Positions 13,292 through 20,250 of a DNA stretch of 24,230 nt are shown here, in pieces. A program made the position numbers and the translations under genes. Every line of letters begins with the position of its first letter. The stretch's first letter is position 1. The notes under the pieces were generated by a model. The model saw nothing but the letters and a program-made list of their open reading frames with translations, was not told the DNA's origin and made no database searches. This stretch comes from a virus: positions 1 through 24,230 of IMG/VR virus record IMGVR_UViG_3300044808_000005. One strand, given 5' to 3'.

Positions 13292-13475
13292 CGCAGGATT
13301 CGCCGTCCCCGATAACGCTCTACGTTACGTTGAGGATCAAGAGTATCGACAACGAGGGATCAAGAGTGTGTGGTCCTGTCGATGTGGGTACATCTACGAG
13401 TCCTACATTGGAGGGCTCTTAGAGTTCAACCACAACTGCGGGAAATCCGCCAGGGAGATATGGTCTAGTCACTAA
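13248..13475 (+). CDS. Small zinc-ribbon-like protein (75 aa)
   Basis: A 75-residue protein starting at GTG 13248, six bases after GGAGG (13237-13241) and overlapping the nuclease gene by 44 bases. It has an N-terminal helix (LKKNLEILRNAGFAVPD) and a ribbon-like segment WSCRCGYIYES with a third cysteine in HNCGKS. The N-terminal helix resembles that of the upstream nuclease (LPKQLRILKEAGFELTE), which suggests a shared interaction or DNA-binding element. It is the last plus-strand gene; its stop lies in the convergent hairpin. The function is unknown. Confidence 0.65.
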   Translation: MSGSSLKKNLEILRNAGFAVPDNALRYVEDQEYRQRGIKSVWSCRCGYIYESYIGGLLEFNHNCGKSAREIWSSH

Positions 13476-13483
13476 CCATATCT
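13456..13483. terminator. Convergent hairpin at the meeting point of the two arms
   Basis: A perfect 9-bp inverted repeat, AGATATGGT (13456-13464) / ACCATATCT (13475-13483), with a 10-base loop. The plus-strand stop (13473-13475) and the minus-strand whiB stop (13465-13467) both lie inside it. On the plus side it is followed by a moderately T-rich stretch (TTGAGCTTTCTT); on the minus side it is not. It probably ends plus transcripts and limits read-through the other way. Confidence 0.65.
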
Positions 13484-13734
13484 TTGAGCTTTCTTCCGCC
13501 TAACATGGCACGGAGCCTCTTACGTTCCATGTCTGTAGTGCCTCCCCAAATCCCCTCGAGACCTGGATCAGCCAGTCCAGTATCGAGGCACTCTTCCTGT
13601 ACCGGACAGACTCGACAAATCGCCTTAGCCTTCGGTATCGTAGCGGTGTTCTCACGCTCCGGAAAGAAGAGTTCTTGAGGGTAGGCTCGGCAGAGACTCT
13701 TGGTACGCCAGGAATCTTCCGGCCATCCCTCCAC
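13465..13734 (-). CDS. whiB: WhiB-family iron-sulfur transcriptional regulator
   Basis: An 89-residue WhiB-like protein. Cysteines at 15, 40, 43 and 49 (C-x24-C-x2-C-x5-C) would hold a 4Fe-4S cluster, GIWGGT (61-66) is the family's signature turn that contacts the housekeeping sigma factor, and the C-terminus is basic (RKRLRAMLGGRKLK) for DNA contact. WhiB proteins are restricted to actinobacteria and their phages, which fixes the host group. Phage copies can redirect host transcription or block the host's own WhiB. GTG 13734 lies six bases from a -10 element, so the mRNA should be leaderless. It is the last minus-strand gene, downstream of the lysis genes but with its own promoter. Confidence 0.95.
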   Translation of the reverse strand: MEGWPEDSWRTKSLCRAYPQELFFPERENTATIPKAKAICRVCPVQEECLDTGLADPGLEGIWGGTTDMERKRLRAMLGGRKLKDMVSD

Positions 13735-13740
13735 AGGTCT

Positions 13741-13769
13741 ACGATGACAGGTCTAGCCTACCCTGTCAA
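13741..13769 (-). promoter_or_regulatory. Promoter for leaderless whiB mRNA
   Basis: On the minus strand, TTGACA (13769-13764) is followed by a 17-base spacer and CATCGT (13746-13741), a weak -10, then six bases and the whiB GTG at 13734. GGTCTA occurs twice here on the plus strand (13736-13741 and 13750-13755), overlapping the -10 and the spacer. The spacing matches the promoter for the 2366 gene. A weak -10 with a perfect -35 is compatible with activator-dependent or self-regulated expression. Confidence 0.65.
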
Positions 13770-13771
13770 GC

Positions 13772-14089
13772 CTAGCCCTTCCGTGACGTCTTATTCTTGC
13801 CTAGACGTCGAGCAAGAACTGGCCCGGAGAACTTCTTCCGAGCCGAGTTGGTCATCTGGTTGTATGTGTAGTCAGACGCCGACCCTCCTGACCTCTTTGC
13901 AGCTCGATCCGTGGCCCGCCCTGCTGCTCCCATGGCCGATCGAGTCTTACCCTTGGACGTGAGAGTCTGTGTCCCCGGCCTCAAAGACCCGGACTTCTGG
14001 AGCTGAGACGTGGCGATAGCAACCGCTTGAGGCTTCGCCATCCCACTCGCCTCAAGCTGAGAGATGAGCCGCTGCAAGATCGTCTGCAC
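13772..14089 (-). CDS. Small basic hypothetical protein of the late operon (105 aa)
   Basis: A 105-residue basic protein. Residues 1-40 form helices (MAKPQAVAIATSQLQKSG), followed by a Lys/Gly/Ser/Thr-rich region (GTQTLTSKGKTRSAMGAAGR, then ATDRAAKRSGG) and a basic tail. Short phage proteins with this 'IA...LQK.G...KGK.R..MG' pattern exist, but I know no assigned function. GTG 14089, four bases after the upstream stop, is chosen because the full helical segment is kept; ATG 14041 with a better purine stretch is an alternative (89 residues). Basic, flexible proteins of this size can be minor virion or DNA-associated proteins. Confidence 0.55.
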   Translation of the reverse strand: MQTILQRLISQLEASGMAKPQAVAIATSQLQKSGSLRPGTQTLTSKGKTRSAMGAAGRATDRAAKRSGGSASDYTYNQMTNSARKKFSGPVLARRLGKNKTSRKG

Positions 14090-14093
14090 GGAG

Positions 14094-14444
14094 TTAGTGC
14101 CTGATGGTTGTGGCGTCGGAAGGAGGTTCCTCGGATGATCTTGTGATCGTCTGAGGCCCTGGAATCTGCTCGCCAGACGCCAGCCCCAGCTTGTGCTCGA
14201 GATCCTGAACTCGCTCCTGCATCGCCGTGAGGTTGCTGTTGACCAGAACGTGAATCTCTTGTCGTTCCCTGGCAGCCCGGTCGTCTCTTGCCTTGGCCTC
14301 CGTCTCTCGTTCCCGAGCTTCGACTCGTGCTGCATCTCGAGCGTTATCCTGCTGACGGAGACGCATGTTGATCCACGCCTGTCCGAGAGCAAGGACGGTT
14401 CCACAGATGATTGTAACTACGGCTTCCAATGAGGGGCTGTTCAT
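14094..14444 (-). CDS. Holin-like membrane protein with coiled-coil tail
   Basis: A 116-residue protein with one N-terminal transmembrane helix (about residues 4-24, LEAVVTIICGTVLALGQAWI) and a long charged helix (about 25-85, Arg/Glu/Ala-rich with heptad-like spacing), then a polar tail. ATG 14444 is two bases after the endolysin stop and is preferred to the upstream TTG. Its position directly behind the endolysin and its single-span layout suggest a holin or a lysis-timing/spanin-like partner. The assignment rests on position and topology only. Confidence 0.65.
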   Translation of the reverse strand: MNSPSLEAVVTIICGTVLALGQAWINMRLRQQDNARDAARVEARERETEAKARDDRAARERQEIHVLVNSNLTAMQERVQDLEHKLGLASGEQIPGPQTITRSSEEPPSDATTIRH

Positions 14445-14446
14445 GG

Positions 14447-15019
14447 TTAGTAGTACCAAATGGTCGGGCTGCCCACTCGTGCGCCGGTTGTGTTGTTGGG
14501 GCCTTCTGCCCTCACGTCGACGTGGACACCGAGAGTGCCATCCAGACCGATACCGGAGAACCCCAGGTCGGCCAGGTCCTCGTGGTTGAGCTTGCCGGGA
14601 ATGTCACACGCCGTCCCGTAGAGATGCTGTGAGCTGGATGCCCCACCGATCTCGGCGTTGTGAGCGGGATCACGGTAGCCGCTGATGACCTTCACCGGCC
14701 CGACCACTCGACGGTATGCGTCGAGCCTGTTCAGCAGACGAGGGTGAACCTTGATCCATCCGTTGCCCTTGCTGGCGAACTCACGGAAGGAGAAGAACTC
14801 GGCACACCGGCCAGGTGCCCGACCGGCCTCGTTCCGCAGGCAGTCGAGCAGCGCCGCTTGGGTCTTGGGACCGGCGATGCCGTCGGCCTTGAGCTCGATG
14901 AAGGTGTACCCGAATTGGAAATCGGAGACGGCCTCCTTGGTCTTGGGACCGCTCTTGCCGTCCGCCTCGATGGGCCAACCGGCCTCTTGGAGAAGCTCCT
15001 GTATTTCAGTTACCGTCAC
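14447..15019 (-). CDS. Endolysin: peptidoglycan-binding domain plus M15-type peptidase
   Basis: A 190-residue lysin. Residues 1-60 form a PG_binding_1-like three-helix domain (IQELLQEAGWPIEADGKSGP, then TKEAVSDFQ and a second ADGIAGPKTQAALLDCL). Residues 75-190 are an M15 (VanY/D-Ala-D-Ala-type) zinc peptidase: VISGYRDPAHN, SSQHLYGTACDI with His132 and Asp139, and GVHVDVR with His166 as the third zinc ligand. It would cut the stem peptide of host peptidoglycan at lysis. GTG 15019 lies 17 bases after the upstream stop with AGTAGG nearby. No signal peptide is visible, so it needs a holin, probably the next gene. Confidence 0.9.
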   Translation of the reverse strand: MTVTEIQELLQEAGWPIEADGKSGPKTKEAVSDFQFGYTFIELKADGIAGPKTQAALLDCLRNEAGRAPGRCAEFFSFREFASKGNGWIKVHPRLLNRLDAYRRVVGPVKVISGYRDPAHNAEIGGASSSQHLYGTACDIPGKLNHEDLADLGFSGIGLDGTLGVHVDVRAEGPNNTTGARVGSPTIWYY

Positions 15020-15036
15020 TGTGGCCTACTTTCTGC

Positions 15037-17508
15037 TTATGAGACTTTCTTCACTCCCATGCCGGTGAGCAGGTTGAGAAGTCGTTCTCTGATTGACGAT
15101 TGCGAGTCACGAGCCAAACCGCCATATGGCCCCTGTGAAAGAAGATAGCGGATCAGGTTGTCGTTCTGCGGCGCCCCGCTAGGAAATCTCTTCTGTGTGG
15201 CGAGCTCATAGGGAGCCTTGATGAGTGGCGTCAGGTTGGATGCCGTCTGCTCCATGAACCCCTTGGGGCTGAGCATCGACAGCATGTCTGAGGGGATACC
15301 TGGCGCAGATACACGCCCTCCAGGCAGGCTAAAGAGACTCTGATCCTTGAGGTATTCAGGCAGCATGGCGTCGAGACCGGGGAACGGATCGTCAGGATCG
15401 TGAGGTACTCCCATCATCTGCGACAGAGCACTCGTAATCTTCGGCACCTTCGCCATCTTGCCCGGCGTCGTCAGTGTGTGCTCCAGCAGGACCGGAAGCT
15501 CCTTGCGAGTGTAGGTGTAGAAGGGAATGAACGTCCGCAACTTGCGCTCAGCCTGCGTCAGTTCCGAGTAATCGAAGTGGTACTTACGAACTCGTCCAGC
15601 AGCTTCCTCGACCGCCCGGTCGATGGACAGCCCACGCTTGAGACCTTTATCCATCGAGTCCATGAACGTCGCCATACGGACATACTTCTCACGCTTCTCA
15701 CCGAAGTTGGTGATAGTGTGCGCCAGTCCTCGCTCGTGACCACCAGTGACCTCTGTCTCGATGAATGAGGTCTCCAAACCGCCCTTGCGGTAGAGCCGCT
15801 CAACCTCCGGCTTCGTGAAGATATGGTCGCCCATCTTGATCGTGGTTCGTCCGGCCTCGTCACCGGCCTCAACCCCGACCATCTTCGCAGCCTTCTCGAA
15901 CCACTTCGGGTGCGTGCCAGCAAGGTGAGCATTGAACGCATCACCGAGCAGGTTGCGAACGTGGAACCCCGGCCTGTAGCTCGTTACCCACCGCTTCCAG
16001 GGAGCCTGAGCCTGGTTCATGAAGCTCTGCCAACGTGCAGAGACCTCGCCGTTAACGCCGAAAATCTCCTTGCTACGTTGGAGTGCCTTCTTGATTTCGG
16101 GGCTTTCACCCGGAAACCGCTTCATGACCTCATTCTCGAAGATGCGGTACTGATCCTTGCGGATTACTCGATCGTACTGTGCCACCAAGTTCTGAGGGGC
16201 TCGATCGAAGATTTCCTCCTTACCCCAATTGTAGTGCTTGATGTCCTCGAACTTGGCGTCACTGAGCTTGCCGGCCCGCTGGCTACCAGACTCCAGACGA
16301 GCCATCTCGTCCAGCTTGCCTTGAGTCCATTTGGCTGCGTCACGAAGCTCCGGTGCAAGGGTGTCGACCGTTCCGTCCTGGATAGCTGCTCGGATTGCCT
16401 TCTCTTCCTCCTTCGAGGTATGGGCGAATACGTCTCGAGCCTCACGAGCCAGATCGTCCACTCGTTGACGACCAACACCAGAGGAGATGCGTTGTAGGTT
16501 ATGGACCTCAGGATCGAGGCCATGACCCACCTTGAACGTATCGCCAACGAGCCTACCTATAGACGAACCCTTGACTCCGGCTGAGACAGCCTGTCCCGCC
16601 TTGTACGCTCGCTCACTCTGGATGATGGGTTTTCCCATGAAACGAAGTTCTGCAACTCGCTTTGTCAGCGGGTCAGCAAGGCCGCTTGCGGCCCCGGCCC
16701 CGGCCCTAGCTGCCCCCGTTTCTATGGCCCTGCCAGCCGCCTGAGCACCCTCTGCGACCTTCCCAGCGTCTAGTGCGAGTGTCTCAGCACCACGAGCACC
16801 AGGGGCGGCATACCTAAACGGTGCGAGCTTCTCGACGCCTTGCTCCCCAATCCTCGCCAGGTCTTGACCTACAGGGGCGGCTGCCTCACCGAGGGCACGA
16901 GCCCGTTGAGCGTCCATGGCGGCGTTCTCTGCCAACCGAGCAGGGTTCAGCTTGGTCGCTTGACCACTTGCGTCTCGCAGAAGGGTAGATGCGACGTGCT
17001 CCGCCTTGCTACCTTCCTCAGCCGCCTTACCGATCTTGGCGAGCTTGCCAGCCTCCTCGGCTACCTTCACCGCCTTAACGGTAGCCTCACCGCCCTTTAG
17101 CGCTCCCTTGGCGAGGGTTCCAGTACCGAGGGTGAGATAGGTGGTGGGGTCGAGACCGATGTCCAGAACGAGTCCCAATACGCCCTTGGCCGCACTGTTC
17201 TTCATTCCGCCTTGACCGAGCACATCGGAGAAGGTGGTTTTCTTCTTCCCCGAGAGTCCTGCTGCGAAGCCTTTGGCGAATCCGGTAGGCGACCCGATCA
17301 TGTTCTTGCTACTCGGGTGTGCCTTGTCAGTGTAGAGGGATCGCTTGGAACCCTCAGCCATGGCATACGTCCCTCGAGACAGTATGTCCATGAGCTTACC
17401 GAGAATATGCGGGTGGAAGTTGAGTCCTCCGCCGCCTCCGCCTCCAGGCTTGCCAGCGTAGTCAAGATTCATCTTGACCAGGCTCTGCCCCCGCTTGGCA
17501 GTAGGCAT
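15037..17508 (-). CDS. Large internal-virion-type protein (823 aa), DNA ejection candidate
   Basis: At 823 residues this is the largest protein in the window. It begins basic with a Gly tract, has Ala/Gly/Lys-rich hydrophobic stretches (about residues 105-150, GLVLDIGLDPTTYLTLGTG), a long helical middle, then the segment WVTSYRPGFHVRNLLGDAFN and a later KYHFDYSELTQAERKLRTF with FIPFYTYTRKELP. These two blocks recur together in large proteins that phages inject or carry in the head (large polyvalent-protein-type domains). I infer a virion protein released with the DNA, analogous in position to the T7 core proteins; no transglycosylase motif was found. The start overlaps the upstream stop (TAATG). 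Confidence 0.7.
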   Translation of the reverse strand: MPTAKRGQSLVKMNLDYAGKPGGGGGGGLNFHPHILGKLMDILSRGTYAMAEGSKRSLYTDKAHPSSKNMIGSPTGFAKGFAAGLSGKKKTTFSDVLGQGGMKNSAAKGVLGLVLDIGLDPTTYLTLGTGTLAKGALKGGEATVKAVKVAEEAGKLAKIGKAAEEGSKAEHVASTLLRDASGQATKLNPARLAENAAMDAQRARALGEAAAPVGQDLARIGEQGVEKLAPFRYAAPGARGAETLALDAGKVAEGAQAAGRAIETGAARAGAGAASGLADPLTKRVAELRFMGKPIIQSERAYKAGQAVSAGVKGSSIGRLVGDTFKVGHGLDPEVHNLQRISSGVGRQRVDDLAREARDVFAHTSKEEEKAIRAAIQDGTVDTLAPELRDAAKWTQGKLDEMARLESGSQRAGKLSDAKFEDIKHYNWGKEEIFDRAPQNLVAQYDRVIRKDQYRIFENEVMKRFPGESPEIKKALQRSKEIFGVNGEVSARWQSFMNQAQAPWKRWVTSYRPGFHVRNLLGDAFNAHLAGTHPKWFEKAAKMVGVEAGDEAGRTTIKMGDHIFTKPEVERLYRKGGLETSFIETEVTGGHERGLAHTITNFGEKREKYVRMATFMDSMDKGLKRGLSIDRAVEEAAGRVRKYHFDYSELTQAERKLRTFIPFYTYTRKELPVLLEHTLTTPGKMAKVPKITSALSQMMGVPHDPDDPFPGLDAMLPEYLKDQSLFSLPGGRVSAPGIPSDMLSMLSPKGFMEQTASNLTPLIKAPYELATQKRFPSGAPQNDNLIRYLLSQGPYGGLARDSQSSIRERLLNLLTGMGVKKVS

Positions 17509-18494
17509 TACTTCGCCAGCTTGAGCCGGGCTGCTTGTGCGTTCAGCAGAGCGGTGTTGAGCTTCTTACCACCTGGAGTCTTGTAGGAACCAAGAGACTT
17601 CGAGTCCATCCCCGACGCCGCAGCGAGGATATAATCCAGGGAGTTGGAGCCCTGAGCAAACCGAGGGTCTGCCTTGATCTCCTCCATGATGAGGTCGAAC
17701 GGGTTAGGAGCAGTCCCCGGCTTGTTTGACTGACGACGATCGTACTCAGCGTTCGTCAGTGCGAACTTGTCCTCCCACGACGGTCCAGCCGACTTGGCCG
17801 CACGAGACGCCGATGCTGCCTCACGCTGAGCGGTACGCTGGTCATTGACCAACTGCCGCTGGATCGTGAGCATCTCCTTCTGAGCGTCAGCGACAGCCTT
17901 CGCCGTCTGCTGGAGTTTCTGCTGCGTGAATCCGGCTCGTGTCTGAGCAGCCGACGTCGTGACAGTCTGCATCAAGCCCTGAATCTTACGAGATAGGTCC
18001 GCACGTCCTTGAGCCTCTGCCTGCTGAGCAGCCTGAACGCCTAGTTGAGCGACCGCCGACATGCCTGCGCCCAACTGTTGCAGGTTGCCCTGCCGAGACA
18101 ACGATGACTGCTTGTTGCGGAGGTCGAACGTCTGAGCCTGCTGAGCAAGACGTCCCTGAACCTCTGACAGAGCCCTCGGGTCCATGCCGAGACGGGAGGC
18201 GAACTCACCGATCTCGCCTTGGTTCTGTGCAGCCGCCGCCTGACCACCGAGACCAGCTCGGTCGTAGGCAGCACCGACGTTGTTCGCCGCCGTCCCATAG
18301 ATGCTCTGTGTTGTCTTGACTCCCTGCTGGAGGTCTCCAGTGAGTTGCTGGTAGTTCTTCTGGATGCCAGCATCCTGCGACGCTCCGAACTGCTGGATAC
18401 CGGCTGTTTGGGCAGCCTGCTCTGCGGCGATCTGCTCGAACGCCTTGGGGAGGTCCAGGTTGGGGTCGAGGTTGAGGAGCGGACGAGCAGCCAT
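17508..18494 (-). CDS. Ala/Gln-rich helical protein, internal virion candidate (328 aa)
   Basis: A 328-residue, strongly helical protein rich in Ala, Gln and Lys. Residues 15-230 are nearly continuous predicted helix with small residues at regular spacing (AAEQAAQTAGIQQFGASQDA, and similar), the composition of ejection or core proteins that form channels. The C-terminal 90 residues are more globular (DPRFAQGSNSLDYILAAASG). It sits between the Gln-rich and the 823-residue genes with one-base overlaps on both sides, so the three are made together. The role is inferred from composition and position. Confidence 0.6.
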   Translation of the reverse strand: MAARPLLNLDPNLDLPKAFEQIAAEQAAQTAGIQQFGASQDAGIQKNYQQLTGDLQQGVKTTQSIYGTAANNVGAAYDRAGLGGQAAAAQNQGEIGEFASRLGMDPRALSEVQGRLAQQAQTFDLRNKQSSLSRQGNLQQLGAGMSAVAQLGVQAAQQAEAQGRADLSRKIQGLMQTVTTSAAQTRAGFTQQKLQQTAKAVADAQKEMLTIQRQLVNDQRTAQREAASASRAAKSAGPSWEDKFALTNAEYDRRQSNKPGTAPNPFDLIMEEIKADPRFAQGSNSLDYILAAASGMDSKSLGSYKTPGGKKLNTALLNAQAARLKLAK

Positions 18495-19501
18495 CAGCGA
18501 GGCGCCCCCGGATAGGTATACATCGTTCCACGAGTCTGTCGCAGCCGCTCACCAGGGTCGATAGGACGGTCATCGAAGTACGTCGGGTTCTGAGCCTGAA
18601 TGGCAGCCGCAGTCTGAGGACCGATGATCCCGTCAGGACGGAGACCAAGGTCGAACTGCATCTGCTTGATCTCGTTGGGATCACGGAGGTTGTACTCCCT
18701 GTTCCACATCGAGATGTTGGAGTTCGTGTTGATCGGGGAGGCTATCGGAGACTGCGCCGCAGGCGAGTAGCTACCGTTTCCGGTGGGCATGGGCTGAGAG
18801 CTCGCAAGCGACTGCTGCTCAAGGGCACGAAGCTGCTGGTCGACCTGCTGTTGCTGAGCCGCCGCCTGCGACTGCTGCTGCTCGAGTTGCTGCTGTTCCC
18901 GAGCAGCTGCCTGCTGCGCCATCTGCTCTTGCTGCTGCTGCCACTTCCGGGTTTCGTCCCTCGCCGTCGCCCTCCCGGTTGCACCGGACTCAATCTCAGC
19001 CGCCCGCTGCTGGATACGCCGAAAAGCGTCCGCCTCAGACGTGGACATATCGCTCTGACCACGAGCATATGCCTGGTTGGCTCCCTGCACGGACTTCTGA
19101 AACTGCTCGCCAATCCGCTCTTGCCCGACGAGGTTCGCCCCTGAGTAACCTAGCCCACGGTCAGCCATGGCATTCAGGTGCCGCTCACGGTTCTGCGTGT
19201 TCTGCTTGTCGAGCTGATCCGCCGTCTGCGTGAAGTCCTCACCCAACCGCTGACGGCTCTGCTCGAACTGTGACTGGAGCGTAGGAACTTCCCCGAGGAG
19301 TCCACGCATCCCGGTGTCGTAGTCCTTATCGAAGTCCTGAGTCTCGCCAAACCGCCGCCCCAAGGCCCCCTGTAGGTTACTGAGAACCTCGTTAGCCTGG
19401 TTGTTCTGCTGAGGAAGTTGCTGGTCGCCTTGCTGCTGGCTCTGTAAAAGAGCCGCCACCGAAGGAGGCAGCCTTTTGAGTTGTTCTGCGGTAAGAGGCA
19501 C
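18494..19501 (-). CDS. Gln-rich coiled-coil protein with C-terminal PG_binding-like motif
   Basis: A 335-residue protein. The centre (about residues 185-240) is very Gln-rich, with runs of up to four Gln (for example EQQQLEQQQSQAAAQQQQ). On the plus strand the same stretch shows as clustered CTG/TGC triplets at about 18800-18950. Near the C-terminus, MQFDLGLRPDGIIGPQTAAA matches the core of a PG_binding_1 domain, also present in the endolysin. A virion protein that is both coiled-coil and peptidoglycan-binding would fit the tip of an ejection apparatus crossing the thick actinobacterial wall. GTG 19501 overlaps the upstream stop (TAGTG) and has GAGGAGAAGG just before it. Confidence 0.65.
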   Translation of the reverse strand: MPLTAEQLKRLPPSVAALLQSQQQGDQQLPQQNNQANEVLSNLQGALGRRFGETQDFDKDYDTGMRGLLGEVPTLQSQFEQSRQRLGEDFTQTADQLDKQNTQNRERHLNAMADRGLGYSGANLVGQERIGEQFQKSVQGANQAYARGQSDMSTSEADAFRRIQQRAAEIESGATGRATARDETRKWQQQQEQMAQQAAAREQQQLEQQQSQAAAQQQQVDQQLRALEQQSLASSQPMPTGNGSYSPAAQSPIASPINTNSNISMWNREYNLRDPNEIKQMQFDLGLRPDGIIGPQTAAAIQAQNPTYFDDRPIDPGERLRQTRGTMYTYPGAPR

Positions 19502-19680
19502 TACCTTCTCCTCATCCGACGCTCGAGCGCAGCTTTCCTGGGACGTCCATATTGTATGCCGCCGCCCTTATGGGCTGCGCTAGAAACTCCGTTATAGACG
19601 TTTTTCCCACGTGAGAACATTCCGATCTTCCCACGAGAATCCTTGACCCCTGAGAGCCGACGAAGCAGAGCAGCATTCAT
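19501..19680 (-). CDS. Small basic protein (59 aa)
   Basis: A 59-residue, very basic protein (RGKIGMFSRGKNVYNG, tail RPRKAALERRMRRR). ATG 19680 overlaps the preceding stop (ATGA), and the frame upstream of it is only a shadow. No family was recognised. Its charge suggests it binds DNA or an acidic virion surface. Both junctions are coupled, so it belongs to the late operon. Confidence 0.6.
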   Translation of the reverse strand: MNAALLRRLSGVKDSRGKIGMFSRGKNVYNGVSSAAHKGGGIQYGRPRKAALERRMRRR

Positions 19681-20021
19681 GACAGCACCAACTCCCCTAC
19701 TGCAACCCACTGAATCGAGACAGCCGTGATCGACAGAGCCATGGCACTTGTAAAAACTCGAACCCTCATCTGACCGGAGGACGTTGGCGTGCAAGCCACG
19801 AAGCAGGCTCCCGCTGACGCATCCACACCGAGACATGCTACGCAGTTGTCAACACTCGCCAGGCCAGTAGCGAACGTGCCATCTCCTGTTATCACTGTGA
19901 CGCCACTCATCACGTCTTGCATTCGCTCGAATACGTTCTCCAAGCGAGAGAAGTTGTACCCGATGTAGCTTTCGAGTCCTTCGTCGATGTTGGCGTAAGG
20001 CCGCAACCCGAGCTTAGGCAT
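19677..20021 (-). CDS. Hypothetical late protein, beta-rich C-terminus (114 aa)
   Basis: A 114-residue protein. The N-terminus has a helical, aromatic segment (LESYIGYNFSRLENVFERMQ); residues 40-114 alternate hydrophobic and small residues like a beta-sandwich (GVTVITGDGTFATGLASVDN, ending VAVGELVLS). This layout is seen in small tail or decoration proteins, but I cannot name one. ATG 20021 (nine bases after GGAGG) is preferred to ATG 20027 (three bases after it). Confidence 0.6.
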   Translation of the reverse strand: MPKLGLRPYANIDEGLESYIGYNFSRLENVFERMQDVMSGVTVITGDGTFATGLASVDNCVACLGVDASAGACFVACTPTSSGQMRVRVFTSAMALSITAVSIQWVAVGELVLS

Positions 20022-20250
20022 CGTCATCTACCTCCGGCTCAAACCCGATGTAGGACGGAAGATCATCGAGAATCATCTGCCGAACACGAGGGTCAGGAAA
20101 CTCCTTGATAAGTAGAGCCTCCACGGCTGCTCTACGTCTCACGTTACGAGCCCTCTTTTTATCGGCGGTTCGAGCCGGCCTGGTAGTCGCTACAGGGATG
20201 GTGGCCAGGATGAGTTCGATGTCGTACCTGGTGGGAGAGTTTAGGTTCAT
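20014..20250 (-). CDS. Small hypothetical late protein (78 aa)
   Basis: A 78-residue protein, basic in the middle (RTADKKRARNVRRRAAVEAL) and acidic at the end (EPEVDDDA). Mostly helical, not recognised. The ATG overlaps the stop of the nozzle-like gene (ATGA), and the 3' end contains the Shine-Dalgarno of the next gene. It may be a small accessory of the tail or a chaperone. Confidence 0.6.
   Translation of the reverse strand: MNLNSPTRYDIELILATIPVATTRPARTADKKRARNVRRRAAVEALLIKEFPDPRVRQMILDDLPSYIGFEPEVDDDA

Noticed and set aside
14090-14404. A longer start for the small basic protein at 13772
   Set aside because: It would read through the whole holin-like gene in another frame; the sequence before residue 1 of the chosen start is Ser/Arg-rich shadow.
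18800-18950. A microsatellite-like CTG/TGC repeat
   Set aside because: The clustered triplets are codons for the Gln/Ala-rich segment of the coiled-coil protein and are interrupted; there is no perfect tandem repeat.
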